Origin: JBFXJF01 sp050175155
GTDB lineage: Bacteria; Bacillota; Bacilli; Tepidibacillales; Tepidibacillaceae
Assembly: GCA_050175155.1 (NCBI GenBank)
Contig: JBFXJF010000011.1
Location: forward strand, 1-64,000
Reading direction: 5' to 3'
DNA length: 64,000 nt
Position 1 is the stretch's first letter. Each line of letters starts with the position of its first letter. A program made the translations under genes and the position numbers. Below the pieces are notes generated by a model that made no database searches, was not told the DNA's origin, and saw nothing but the letters and a program-made list of their open reading frames with translations. Shown here one piece after another: positions 24,236-33,607 of this stretch.

Positions 24236-26105
24236 TAAAATAACTAGTCCTGATGATATAAAAAACCTTTCCATAAAAGAATTGGAAAGTTTAGCGATAG
24301 ATATACGACAATTTCTTATTGAGAAGCTATCTTATACCGGTGGACATCTAGCACCGAATCTTGGTGTTGTGGAATTAACTATTGCGTTACATTATTTATT
24401 CGAAAGTCCTAAAGATAAAATAATTTGGGATGTTGGTCATCAATGTTATGTCCATAAGATTTTAACTGGAAGAGCGGACCAATTCGATACGCTTCGTCAG
24501 TTTAATGGTTTAAGCGGTTTTCCAAAACTTTCAGAGAGCCCTCATGATGTCTTTGAAACTGGTCATAGTAGTACATCATTATCAAGTGCTATGGGTTTTG
24601 CAATTTCTAGAGATTTTAAGAATGAGAAAAATCGTGTTATTGCTATTTTGGGAGACGGTGCATTAACTGGTGGGATGGCTTTAGAGGCTCTTAATTATAT
24701 CGGTCATCAAAATAATAATTTAATGATTATATTAAATGATAATAAGATGTCTATTTCACCTAATGTCGGGGCAATTAATAACTACCTAGAAAGAATTCGG
24801 ACTAATACTGGTTACCAAAATGCGAAAAAGAAATTTAAAAATATTACAAAAAAAATTCCTTTAGGCGATAAAATTTTTGATATTACTTACAAGATAAGAG
24901 ACAGTTTTAAGTATCTAATCGTTGAAGGTGTTCTATTTGAAGAATTAGGCTTAACTTATTTAGGTCCTGTTGACGGACATGATTTTGAATCATTATTTGA
25001 AACATTAAGAAATGCAGATAATACTGAGGGTCCTGTTTTGGTACATGTTCTAACCGAAAAGGGAAGGGGATATCTACCAGCCGAAATTAACCCTAATCTA
25101 TTTCATGGCATCGGGAAATATGATATTAATACTGGAGATGTAATAAGTAAAAAACAATCGCCTAGTTATACTGATGTATTTGGCAATACGATGTTGAAGA
25201 TAGCAAAAGAAAGAAATGATTTATTTGTTATAACAGCAGCCATGCCTACAGGTACTGGTTTAGATAAATTTAAAGAAGATTTTCCAGAAAGATTTTTAGA
25301 TGTTGGGATAGCAGAACAACACGCAGTAACGATGGCCGCGGGTATTGCAATAAGTGGGTTATGCCCAGTTTTTGCAGTCTATTCAACATTTTTACAACGA
25401 GCATATGATCAAGTATTACATGATGTTGCAAGACAAAACCTCCATGTAGTTTTTGCTGTTGATAGAGCAGGGATTGTTGGTAATGATGGTGACACACATC
25501 ATGGTGTTTTTGATATAGCTTTTTTAAGAAGTATACCAAACATGATAATTATGATGCCAAAGGATGAAAACGAATTACAGCATATGTTATATACTGCTGT
25601 AGAATTTTGCAAAGGACCAGTGGCAATTAGATACGCTAGAGCAGTTGGAACAGGTATAGAACTAGATGAACAATTAAAAGTTATTCCTATTGGTAAATAT
25701 GAAGTGGTAAGAGAAGGTAAAGAAATTGCTATCTTAGCTTTAGGACCTATGATTCAACTAGCAGAAAAGGCCGCAGAGGAACTAGATAAACTAGACATAC
25801 ATCCTCTTATAATAAACTCAAGGTTTATTAAACCTTTAGATGAAGAATTATTATTGAAATTAGCGAAAGAAAATTATAAAATATTGACAATTGAAGAGGG
25901 CGTTGAATTAGGTGGTTTTGGAAGTTCAATTCTTGAATTTTACTCAAGGAATCAAATTTCTATTGATGTGGAAATTCTTGGAATACAAGATAAATTTGTA
26001 ACGCATGGTGATATTCCCGTGCTAAGAAATTTCATCGGTTTATCCGTAGAAAATATTATTAACAGGGTCAAGATGATTGATGCAAAGCTAAATCAAATGG
26101 TATAA
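24225..26105 (+). CDS. dxs: 1-Deoxy-D-xylulose-5-phosphate synthase
   Basis: A 626-residue thiamine diphosphate enzyme making DXP from pyruvate and glyceraldehyde-3-phosphate, the entry step of the MEP isoprenoid pathway. GGHLAPNLGVVELTIALHY lies at the N-terminus, GDGALTGGMALEALN is the ThDP/Mg motif, and DVGIAEQHAVTMAAG carries the catalytic Glu. DRAGIVGNDGDTHHGVFD is a further signature. The start follows AGGGGGAAG. The gene overlaps oapA and is followed by tlyA with one base between, the same order as in Bacillus. Confidence 0.98.
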   Translation: MDLNKITSPDDIKNLSIKELESLAIDIRQFLIEKLSYTGGHLAPNLGVVELTIALHYLFESPKDKIIWDVGHQCYVHKILTGRADQFDTLRQFNGLSGFPKLSESPHDVFETGHSSTSLSSAMGFAISRDFKNEKNRVIAILGDGALTGGMALEALNYIGHQNNNLMIILNDNKMSISPNVGAINNYLERIRTNTGYQNAKKKFKNITKKIPLGDKIFDITYKIRDSFKYLIVEGVLFEELGLTYLGPVDGHDFESLFETLRNADNTEGPVLVHVLTEKGRGYLPAEINPNLFHGIGKYDINTGDVISKKQSPSYTDVFGNTMLKIAKERNDLFVITAAMPTGTGLDKFKEDFPERFLDVGIAEQHAVTMAAGIAISGLCPVFAVYSTFLQRAYDQVLHDVARQNLHVVFAVDRAGIVGNDGDTHHGVFDIAFLRSIPNMIIMMPKDENELQHMLYTAVEFCKGPVAIRYARAVGTGIELDEQLKVIPIGKYEVVREGKEIAILALGPMIQLAEKAAEELDKLDIHPLIINSRFIKPLDEELLLKLAKENYKILTIEEGVELGGFGSSILEFYSRNQISIDVEILGIQDKFVTHGDIPVLRNFIGLSVENIINRVKMIDAKLNQMV

Positions 26106-26106
26106 G

Positions 26107-26916
26107 ATGTTAAAAAAAGAGAGATTAGATGTTTTAATTGTAGAAAAAGGAATAATTAGTTCTAGAGAACAAGCGAAGAGAATGATTATGGCAGGACTTG
26201 TTAAAGTAAATAATGAAGTTATCGACAAACCAGGTACTAAAGTACTCATAGATGCAGATATTATTTTAAAAGAATCTTTACACCCTTATGTATCAAGGGG
26301 TGGACTTAAACTCATGAAAGCAATTGATACATTTTCGATAAATTTAGAAGATAAAATTATGATCGACATAGGTGCTTCAACGGGTGGGTTTACAGATTGT
26401 GCACTTCAACATGGAGCAAAAGAAGTATATGCTATTGATGTTGGATATGGTCAGTTGGCATGGAAAATTAGGCAAGATGAACGCGTTCATGTGATGGAAA
26501 GAACTAATTTTCGTTATGTTACAAAAGAAGAATTTAAGCATGGTAAACCTAATTTTGTAACAATAGATGTATCATTTATTTCTTTAAAAACTATTCTTGC
26601 TAATTTGATTAACATTATAGATATCGATAGTGAAATAGTTGCATTAGTAAAGCCGCAATTTGAGGCAGGAAAAGATAAAGTAGGTAAAAAAGGTTTAATT
26701 AAAGATCAAAGTATACATAAAGAAGTATTAAAATCAGTTGTTAATTTTGCAATTAATATTAGCTATGAAGTTCTAGATATAACATTTTCCCCTATAAAAG
26801 GCGGAGAAGGTAATATCGAGTTTTTAATGTATCTTAAAGTTTATAATTCTGAAAAAACTATTGATAATTATCAAGAAATTATTAATTTTGTTGTTGAACA
26901 GGCCCATCAATTATGA
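26107..26916 (+). CDS. tlyA: TlyA family rRNA (2'-O)-methyltransferase / hemolysin-like protein
   Basis: The 269-residue protein has an N-terminal S4 RNA-binding domain (RLDVLIVEKGIISSREQAKRMIMAGLVKVN) and a C-terminal FtsJ-like methyltransferase domain (MIDIGASTGGFTDCALQHGA for SAM binding, VKPQFEAG). TlyA of mycobacteria methylates 16S and 23S rRNA; the Bacillus homologue is YqxC. Residues for SAM binding are intact. A terminator follows it, and argR begins 160 bp later. Confidence 0.93.
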   Translation: MLKKERLDVLIVEKGIISSREQAKRMIMAGLVKVNNEVIDKPGTKVLIDADIILKESLHPYVSRGGLKLMKAIDTFSINLEDKIMIDIGASTGGFTDCALQHGAKEVYAIDVGYGQLAWKIRQDERVHVMERTNFRYVTKEEFKHGKPNFVTIDVSFISLKTILANLINIIDIDSEIVALVKPQFEAGKDKVGKKGLIKDQSIHKEVLKSVVNFAINISYEVLDITFSPIKGGEGNIEFLMYLKVYNSEKTIDNYQEIINFVVEQAHQL

Positions 26917-26923
26917 CATATTA

Positions 26924-26953
26924 AAACAACTTCAAAGAGGAGTTGTTTTTTTA
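26924..26953 (+). terminator. Intrinsic terminator after tlyA
   Basis: An AAACAACT stem with AGTTGTTT and a small loop is followed by TTTTTTT. It ends the long nusB-to-tlyA cluster. Confidence 0.85.
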
Positions 26954-26995
26954 TAAGAAATTATATAATTAAATGGTTTTAAATAAGACAAAATA

Positions 26996-27013
26996 AATGT
27001 ATAATTATTCAAA
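26996..27013 (+). promoter_or_regulatory. ARG box overlapping the argR -10 region
   Basis: The 18-bp sequence AATGTATAATTATTCAAA matches the bacterial ARG box consensus (WNTGAATWWWWATTCANW) with one mismatch. It contains TATAAT (27000-27005), a likely -10 element. It lies 65 bp before the argR start, suggesting that ArgR represses its own gene. Confidence 0.7.
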
Positions 27014-27078
27014 GATTATTTTCCTATTAATTAGCAATTATGGAAATCGAGACATTGCTAAACCATTCGGAGGATGCT

Positions 27079-27525
27079 ATGAAAGCAAAAAGACACTTGA
27101 AAATCAGAGAAATTATTACTAACAATAATATTGATACCCAAGAAGAATTGGTTGATATTCTTAAAGAGGCAGGTTTCAATGTTACGCAAGCAACAGTATC
27201 AAGAGATATTAAGGAATTACATTTAGTAAAGGTTCCTTTGGAGGATGGTAAATATAAGTACTCATTACCAGCTGATCAAAGGTATAACCCACTAGCAAAA
27301 TTAAAAAGAACTTTAAGAGACAGCTTTATTGGATTGGATTCCTCAGACAATCTAATTGTGTTAAAAACTTTACCAGGTAATGCTAATTCTATTGGTGTTA
27401 TTATAGACAATCTTGGATGGACTGAAATAATGGGTAATATTAGTGGAGATGACACATGTTTAATAATTTGCCGTACGAAAAACGGTGCTAAAGAGATTGC
27501 AAAAAAACTTTTAGAAATGTTGTAA
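27079..27525 (+). CDS. argR: Arginine repressor ArgR/AhrC
   Basis: The 148-residue protein has an N-terminal winged helix domain (IREIITNNNIDTQEELVDILK, VTQATVSRDIKELHLVKV) and a C-terminal hexamerisation and arginine-binding domain with the GDDTCLIICRT motif. Length equals B. subtilis AhrC (149). The start at 27079 follows GGAGG; the frame is open upstream to 27040 but that start has no site. It controls arginine biosynthesis and catabolism, and in Bacillus it lies in the same place before recN. Confidence 0.96.
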   Translation: MKAKRHLKIREIITNNNIDTQEELVDILKEAGFNVTQATVSRDIKELHLVKVPLEDGKYKYSLPADQRYNPLAKLKRTLRDSFIGLDSSDNLIVLKTLPGNANSIGVIIDNLGWTEIMGNISGDDTCLIICRTKNGAKEIAKKLLEML

Positions 27526-27539
27526 TGTGGGGATAATAT

Positions 27540-29264
27540 ATGTTATTAGAAATATCAATTAAAGAGTTCGCTATTATTAAAGAACTAAAAATCAATTTTA
27601 ATAACGGGTTGAATATTCTTACTGGAGAAACAGGGGCTGGTAAGTCAATTATTATTGACGCAATTGAACTTATTATAGGTGGAAGAAGTTCGATTGAGTA
27701 TATTCGCAAAAATGCAGAAAAGGCTGAAGTAGAGGCTTTATTTGACATACCCTCAGGGCACCCTGTTTATGAAGTATTAAACGAGCTTGGAATTACTATC
27801 TTAGAAGACGAAATGTTAATAATTAAAAGAGAAATTTTTATGAATGGTAAAAGTATTTGCAGAATAAATGGTCAACTTGTTACTTTGACAGCTTTAAAAG
27901 ATGTTGGTCAATGGATAGTTCAATTATATAGTCAATTACAACATCAACAACTATTACATACTGATAAACAATTGAAGCTATTGGATTCCTATGGTGATTT
28001 CGCTCATTTAGAAAAAATAAATGACTATAAGAGAAGATTTGATAAGTATTCTTCGTTGAGGAAAGAAATCTTAACACTAACTGAAAATGAAGAAAAAACA
28101 GCTAGAAAAATTGATTTATTGCAGTATCAAATTAGTGAAATTTCTCAATCTAATTTATATATTGGGGAAGAGGAAGAATTAAGCCAACAGAAAAACATTA
28201 TAAAACACTCAGAAAAGATTTCATATGGTATAAATAATGCTTATCTGAATTTATCTAAAGAAAATGGAATTCTTGAATTATTAACACAAACAATTAATTA
28301 TCTAGAACAAATAATGGTCTTTGATAATAGTATTACTAAATATTACGATGATATATCATCAATTTTTTACCAACTTGAAGATATATCAACAGGGTTAAAC
28401 CAGAAATCTAACTCGGTTGAGTTTGATCCTGAGCAACTTAATGTTATTGAAGATAGATTATCGGTTATTCATCATTTAAAAAGAAAGTATGGAGAAACGA
28501 TAGAAGAAATTCTTAACTACTCAACAAAAATAACTAATGAGTTAGAATTTATTAAGAACAGTGATGAGTACTTAAATAATCTGCAAAATGAGTTGATTGA
28601 TATTACAGATTTAATTATAAAAGATGTTTTAGAAATATCTAACAAAAGAAATATCCTTGCAACAAAATTATCAGAACAAATAGAGAAGGAACTAACTGAT
28701 TTGCAAATGGTCAATACAAAAATTAGTATTGAGGTTAGTTATCAAGAAGCTAAAGAAGGAATTGACTATGCTGGAAAGACTTATAGTATTTCGCAAACTG
28801 GTTTAGACAGAATAAATTTTTTAATATCACCAAATCCAGGGGAACCGTTAAAACCATTGAATAAAATTGCATCTGGTGGTGAAGTATCTAGAATTATGTT
28901 AGCTATTTTAACAATTCTAGCCCATAAAGATCAAGTCGATACAATTATATTTGATGAGATCGATACGGGAGTAAGTGGAAGGGCAGCACAAGCTATAGCA
29001 GAAAAATTGGCTCGCGTTTCGAGGGGAAAACAGGTTTTTGTTATAACACATCTTTCTCAGGTAGCTTCAATGGCGGACTGTTATTATTTAATCGAAAAAA
29101 GAACAGATAACAACGATACAACTACGGTAATTAATCAATTAAATGATGAAGAAAAAATTGCAGCATTATCTAGAATGTTGGGAGGAAATGAAGTAACAAA
29201 TATTACATACGAACATGCTAAAGAGATGATTGAAAGGGGCTCATCCTTTAAAAATAAAATATAA
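27540..29264 (+). CDS. recN: DNA repair protein RecN
   Basis: A 574-residue SMC-like ATPase acting early in double-strand break repair. Walker A is GETGAGKS near residue 30, the ABC signature is KIASGGEVSRIMLA, and Walker B is TIIFDEIDTGVSG. The two central coiled-coil arms cover about residues 150-380. It starts 14 bp after argR and is probably co-transcribed with it. The full length matches the family. Confidence 0.97.
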   Translation: MLLEISIKEFAIIKELKINFNNGLNILTGETGAGKSIIIDAIELIIGGRSSIEYIRKNAEKAEVEALFDIPSGHPVYEVLNELGITILEDEMLIIKREIFMNGKSICRINGQLVTLTALKDVGQWIVQLYSQLQHQQLLHTDKQLKLLDSYGDFAHLEKINDYKRRFDKYSSLRKEILTLTENEEKTARKIDLLQYQISEISQSNLYIGEEEELSQQKNIIKHSEKISYGINNAYLNLSKENGILELLTQTINYLEQIMVFDNSITKYYDDISSIFYQLEDISTGLNQKSNSVEFDPEQLNVIEDRLSVIHHLKRKYGETIEEILNYSTKITNELEFIKNSDEYLNNLQNELIDITDLIIKDVLEISNKRNILATKLSEQIEKELTDLQMVNTKISIEVSYQEAKEGIDYAGKTYSISQTGLDRINFLISPNPGEPLKPLNKIASGGEVSRIMLAILTILAHKDQVDTIIFDEIDTGVSGRAAQAIAEKLARVSRGKQVFVITHLSQVASMADCYYLIEKRTDNNDTTTVINQLNDEEKIAALSRMLGGNEVTNITYEHAKEMIERGSSFKNKI

Positions 29265-29428
29265 TATAATAATTTACGTTCTTATCTATTTTTATTACTT
29301 ACCTATAATTGATTTGTTTAACTAAGATGGTACGATTTTGTCATAATAAATAAATCTTATAAAGGTTATCTTATATGTACAGAGAAAAATGGAGGTGTAG
29401 GTAAGAGAGAAATAGGAGCGTGATTTAT

Positions 29429-30745
29429 TTGTCCCAAAATAAAATGAAGGTATTTGGGTTACTCGTTGTTTCCATTATTATAGCTTTTTTCTTTACAGGG
29501 ACTATTCAATCATTTGTTTCATTCCCTAATGAAATTAGGATGTTTGAATCAGCAAGCAAACAATTAAATATCTCTTTACCGATTTCAGCTACCGTCAGTT
29601 CAAGTGATACGAATGTTGCAAAAGTAGGCGAGGACAAGAATTTAAAATATGATTCGTTAGATTCATTTACTGTTGAATCGATACAGCAGGGAGAATCAAA
29701 ATTAACAATTAAGTTGTTTGGTCTGATACCTTTTAAATCGGTAAATGTTAACGTGATAAAAGATGTCAAAGTAATACCTGGTGGGCAGACGATTGGTGTT
29801 AAATTAAATTCTGCTGGAATTATGGTTGTGGGTCACCATTCAATTGGTACTAACAGCAAGGACGCTATATCTCCAAGCGAAAGTGCCGGAATACGTATAG
29901 GCGACGTAATTATTAAAATGAATGGTGAAAGAGTTAGCACTGTAAACGATGTAGTAAATAAAGTTAATAAAAATGGCGATAAAAAAATCGAGTTTGAATT
30001 ACTAAGGGATAATGAAAAGATTAAATTAGAAGTTACACCGATGCTTGATCAAGATATAAATTCTTATAGACTAGGGCTATATATACGTGATTCAGCAGCA
30101 GGGGTTGGTACATTAACTTTTTATGATCCAGTTACAAATAACTATGGAGCGCTTGGTCATGTAATTACTGATTCAGATACACAAAGACCAATTATAGTTG
30201 GAGACGGCAAAATTTTATCCTCTGATGTTACCTCTATTGATAAAGGGGAAAGTGGAAAACCTGGAGGGAAAAAGGCTATATTTACCGATGAAGGTGCAGT
30301 AATAGGAGATATTAGGAAAAACACTCCATTTGGGATATTTGGTAAAATTTTATCAAAACCTAAAAACGGAATAAGTAATGAACCGATTTATATTGCTTTA
30401 CCTGAAGAAGTTGTAGAAGGTCCTGCGGAAATACTAACGGTGATTCAAGGCCAGAAAGTTGAAAAATTTGATATTGAAATTGTTAACGTAATAAATCAGA
30501 GTTACCCAGCAACAAAAGGAATGGTAATTAAGGTTACAGATCCAAGATTGTTAGAAAAAACAGGTGGAATAATTCAAGGGATGAGTGGAAGCCCAATAAT
30601 ACAAAACGGAAAACTAGTTGGAGCAGTAACACATGTATTTGTTAATGACCCAACTTCTGGATATGGCTCGTACATTGAATGGATGATTAGAGATTCTGAC
30701 ATATTGCAAGAAGAAAATACTACAAAAAACCTTAAGGCTAGTTAA
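29429..30745 (+). CDS. spoIVB: SpoIVB serine peptidase (S55)
   Basis: SpoIVB is made in the forespore, exported to the intermembrane space, and cleaves SpoIVFA to trigger pro-sigma-K processing. The protein (about 438 residues) has an N-terminal membrane anchor (about residues 8-26), a PDZ domain (AGIRIGDVIIKMNGERVSTVNDV) and the S55 protease domain with LGHVITD (His) and GMSGSPII (catalytic Ser). Start: TTG 29429, ten bases after AGGAG; GTG 29420 is too close. The 165-bp upstream region contains no confident promoter. The stop codon lies in the terminator stem-loop. Confidence 0.96.
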   Translation: MSQNKMKVFGLLVVSIIIAFFFTGTIQSFVSFPNEIRMFESASKQLNISLPISATVSSSDTNVAKVGEDKNLKYDSLDSFTVESIQQGESKLTIKLFGLIPFKSVNVNVIKDVKVIPGGQTIGVKLNSAGIMVVGHHSIGTNSKDAISPSESAGIRIGDVIIKMNGERVSTVNDVVNKVNKNGDKKIEFELLRDNEKIKLEVTPMLDQDINSYRLGLYIRDSAAGVGTLTFYDPVTNNYGALGHVITDSDTQRPIIVGDGKILSSDVTSIDKGESGKPGGKKAIFTDEGAVIGDIRKNTPFGIFGKILSKPKNGISNEPIYIALPEEVVEGPAEILTVIQGQKVEKFDIEIVNVINQSYPATKGMVIKVTDPRLLEKTGGIIQGMSGSPIIQNGKLVGAVTHVFVNDPTSGYGSYIEWMIRDSDILQEENTTKNLKAS

Positions 30746-30761
30746 GTCTTAAGGTTTTCTT
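30725..30761 (+). terminator. Terminator overlapping the end of spoIVB
   Basis: AAAAACCTTAAG pairs with CTTAAGGTTTT around an 11-nt loop that includes the spoIVB stop codon TAA. The T-run follows. Coding sequence therefore forms one arm of the hairpin. Confidence 0.75.
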
Positions 30762-30839
30762 GTAAAAAAAACTAATTAAGTGGAAATTTATTCATAATTT
30801 TGGTTTTTATTTAATTTTTAGCAGGAAAGATTTGTGAAT

Positions 30840-30846
30840 TGTCGAA
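30840..30846 (+). promoter_or_regulatory. 0A box (Spo0A~P binding site) before spo0A
   Basis: TGTCGAA, a perfect 0A box, lies 47 bp before the spo0A start. A weak sigma-H-like pair overlaps it: AGGAAAG (30823-30829) and GTCGAAAA (30841-30848). This fits autoregulation of spo0A as in B. subtilis, where the gene has a sigma-H promoter and 0A boxes. Confidence 0.6.
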
Positions 30847-30892
30847 AAGATAATAAAGTAATATATTTTGTTTGTTGAAAGAGGTGGACTCA

Positions 30893-31678
30893 ATGTCAAA
30901 AATTAAAATCATAATTGCTGACGATAATCGAGAATTAGTTGAATTATTAGAGGATTATATGATGAATCAGTCAGATATTGAAGTCATAGGTGTTGCACAT
31001 AATGGAATTGGGGCTTTAGAACTTTTAGAAACCAATGAACCAGATGTTTTAGTACTAGACATAATAATGCCTCATCTAGATGGATTAGGAGTACTCGAAA
31101 GAATTAAGGATATGACATTCACAAAGATACCAAAAATTATTATGTTGACGGCATTTGGTCAAGAAAATGTTACTCAAAAGACAGTAGAATTAGGGGCGTC
31201 CTACTACATTTTAAAACCATTTAGTATGGATTTATTACTAAATCGTATTAGACAAGCTACGGATGATGGTCAACAGGATTATAATTTATCAAAGATTAAA
31301 AAAAATATTATACCAATAACTGCAAGTAATGTAGACGTTAATATTACTGATATTATTCATGAGATGGGTGTTCCAGCCCATATAAAAGGTTACATGTATC
31401 TAAGGGACGCAATTATTATGGTTTATAATGATATCGAAATCTTAGGTTCAATAACTAAAGTCTTATATCCAAGAGTTGCTGAGAAATACAAAACAACTCC
31501 AAGTAGAGTAGAACGAGCGATTAGACATGCAATTGAGGTTGCTTGGAACAGAGGAAACATTGATGCAATCAAGAATACATTCGGCTACACAATAAACTCC
31601 AGTAAATCAAAACCAACAAACAGCGAATTCATAGCAATGATTGCAGACAGACTAAGACTAGAAAGCAAAGTAAGCTAA
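30893..31678 (+). CDS. spo0A: Sporulation response regulator Spo0A
   Basis: The 261-residue master regulator of sporulation. The receiver domain (residues 1-120) has Asp10, Asp11 and phosphoacceptor Asp56 (VLVLDIIMP). The C-terminal DNA-binding domain (about 145-261) shows VTKVLYPRVAEKY-type residues and SRVERAIRHAIEVAWNRGN, the recognition helix that is nearly invariant in spore formers. The start is ATG 30893 after GAGGTGGA; an in-frame codon at 30872 lacks a site. Phosphorelay genes are not in the window. Confidence 0.98.
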   Translation: MSKIKIIIADDNRELVELLEDYMMNQSDIEVIGVAHNGIGALELLETNEPDVLVLDIIMPHLDGLGVLERIKDMTFTKIPKIIMLTAFGQENVTQKTVELGASYYILKPFSMDLLLNRIRQATDDGQQDYNLSKIKKNIIPITASNVDVNITDIIHEMGVPAHIKGYMYLRDAIIMVYNDIEILGSITKVLYPRVAEKYKTTPSRVERAIRHAIEVAWNRGNIDAIKNTFGYTINSSKSKPTNSEFIAMIADRLRLESKVS

Positions 31679-31716
31679 AACATAACAATAAATACAAATT
31701 TTAAAAAGTCTAATGG

Positions 31717-31748
31717 CATAGTATTTTTATACTATGTCTTTTAATTTT
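31717..31748 (+). terminator. Intrinsic terminator after spo0A
   Basis: CATAGTAT-TTTT-ATACTATG, an 8-bp stem, is followed by TCTTTTAATTTT. Confidence 0.8.
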
Positions 31749-31807
31749 ATCTATAAATTAAGAACATACTAAGAGGTAAATAATCTTATTTTTAAGGAAT
31801 TGATTAT

Positions 31808-32968
31808 ATGACTCTTATAAAAAGTACAAATCGTATCAAAAGCACATATTTAGTTGATAATAAAACGAAAAATCTAATAAGTCGACTTAAACCAAATCAA
31901 ATTGCAGTTATTAATCATCCTGATATAGATGAAGTAGCAGCAGATGGATTAATAAAATGTAAGCCTAAAGCTATTATAAATTTTTCCTCTTCGCTTACAG
32001 GAAAATATCCGAGCATTGGCTTGAAAAATTTATTAGACGCTAAAATACCTGTAATGGATGTTAGTGCAAAAAAAGATAAGATTAATCTTTTGAAAGATGA
32101 TTCACAAATAATAATTGATATGGAGGATAAGTTATTAAATTTTAAAGCAGATGATCGATTTGACATTGTGATTCCTTATGAAGAGTGGAATGAAGAGAAA
32201 TGGGAGAAAATATATGAAAGTTCGAAAAAAAATTTGGAAGGTGAATTGGAACAATTTATTGATAACACGTTGGAATACGCCTCCAGAGAAAAAAACTTTG
32301 TATTAAAAACACTAAATATACCAAAATTAAAGACAAAGATAAAAGGCAAACATGTCGTAGTTGTTGTTAGAGGGAAGAACTATAAGCAAGATTTAACTGC
32401 CATTAGGTCATATATAGAGGATTATAAACCTGTATTAATTGGAGTTGATGGTGGGGCTGATGCTTTAATTGAAAATGGACTTAAGCCAAATATAATAATA
32501 GGCGATATGGATAGTGTTTCTGATGAGGCTTTGAGAACTAAAGCGGATATAGTTGTTCATGCCTATCCTAATGGGGAAGCACCAGGGTTAAAGAGAATTA
32601 ATGAACTAGGCATATCAACTGAAATTATATCATCAGTAGGAACTAGTGAGGATGTTGCTATGCTAATGGCATTTGAAAAAAAGGCGGAAATAATTGTTGC
32701 GCTTGGGGCCCACTCAAACATGATTGATTTTTTAGAAAAAGGACGAAAAGGGATGGCTAGTACCTTATTAGTTCGGATGAAAATAGGAACAAAACTAATT
32801 GATGCAAAAGGTGTAAGTATGTTATACCAACCTCGGGTTCAATGGGGATTCTTAACTTTACTTTCGATAGCTGCAGTTACACCTGTTTTAGCAGTTAGTT
32901 TAATTAATAAAGATATGGTTAATATTTTTCAGATTGTTTGGATGAATATCAAAATGCTATTTACGTAG
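31808..32968 (+). CDS. steA: Putative cytokinetic ring protein SteA
   Basis: The 386-residue protein has a central thiamine-pyrophosphokinase-like domain (GVDGGADALIENGLKPNIIIGDMDSVSDE near residues 216-240) and a C-terminal membrane helix (about 345-365). This build is that of SteA, in Corynebacterium a division-site protein paired with SteB. The TPK-like residues DGGAD and GDMDS are intact, but substrate and activity are unknown. The downstream SteB-like gene, two glycosyltransferases and adjacency to spo0A suggest a cell envelope role. Confidence 0.82.
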   Translation: MTLIKSTNRIKSTYLVDNKTKNLISRLKPNQIAVINHPDIDEVAADGLIKCKPKAIINFSSSLTGKYPSIGLKNLLDAKIPVMDVSAKKDKINLLKDDSQIIIDMEDKLLNFKADDRFDIVIPYEEWNEEKWEKIYESSKKNLEGELEQFIDNTLEYASREKNFVLKTLNIPKLKTKIKGKHVVVVVRGKNYKQDLTAIRSYIEDYKPVLIGVDGGADALIENGLKPNIIIGDMDSVSDEALRTKADIVVHAYPNGEAPGLKRINELGISTEIISSVGTSEDVAMLMAFEKKAEIIVALGAHSNMIDFLEKGRKGMASTLLVRMKIGTKLIDAKGVSMLYQPRVQWGFLTLLSIAAVTPVLAVSLINKDMVNIFQIVWMNIKMLFT

Positions 32969-32977
32969 GTGAAAAAA

Positions 32978-33607
32978 TTGATCTCAAACAAGTATTATGT
33001 AACAACAATTATTGCAATATTTTTATCATTAAGCATAGGGATTTTAATTGGTGGAACCATTGGACAGCAATGGATTAACTTTAATCAACAAAAAATAATA
33101 ACTCATTATGAACAAAAATCTAAAGAGTTGGAAGAAACAAATAAAGGCTTAGTTACAGCGAATAAAGATATTACTAATAACTATCAGAATATAGAAAAAG
33201 AATTAAATACCTTATATAAAAAAAGTATTTCTAATTCATTAAGAGATAAAGAGTTTTTATTTATCACTACACCTACTCAAAATAATAATTTAATTACGAA
33301 TGCAATCGCATTAGCAGGTGGGAAAGTTACTGAGATTGATCAACATAGTCAAAGTACTGATATTGAGAAGTACGATGGTATTATTATGGATATAAATAAT
33401 CAAGATATAAGTAATAACAATTTATGGTTAGATAATTATCAATTACCCGTAATGTATGTTGGTAATGGTCAAGAAGTATGGCTAAACGGTTTTGAAAATA
33501 ATGGAACTGTATTTAAACAGTTGATTAAAATAGGCTCTTATAATGATAATTATCAATTCATCTACTACTTAAAAAATATTTTACAGGAGCAGGCAAAAGA
33601 TGAATGA
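32978..33607 (+). CDS. steB: SteB/MctB-type membrane protein (annotated copper transporter family)
   Basis: About 209 residues: one N-terminal membrane helix (about residues 7-26, IIAIFLSLSIGILIGGTIG), a coiled-coil region (about 35-90), and an extracytoplasmic domain. This matches the MctB/SteB family (named copper transporter in databases from the mycobacterial member). Here the pairing with SteA points to the division/envelope role. TTG 32978 after AGGTG is preferred over GTG 32969, which overlaps that site. Confidence 0.75.
   Translation: MISNKYYVTTIIAIFLSLSIGILIGGTIGQQWINFNQQKIITHYEQKSKELEETNKGLVTANKDITNNYQNIEKELNTLYKKSISNSLRDKEFLFITTPTQNNNLITNAIALAGGKVTEIDQHSQSTDIEKYDGIIMDINNQDISNNNLWLDNYQLPVMYVGNGQEVWLNGFENNGTVFKQLIKIGSYNDNYQFIYYLKNILQEQAKDE

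Noticed and set aside
29265..29428. Possible sigma-F/G promoter before spoIVB
   Set aside because: CATAATA at 29342 fits a -10, but no acceptable -35 is found at 17-18 bp upstream.
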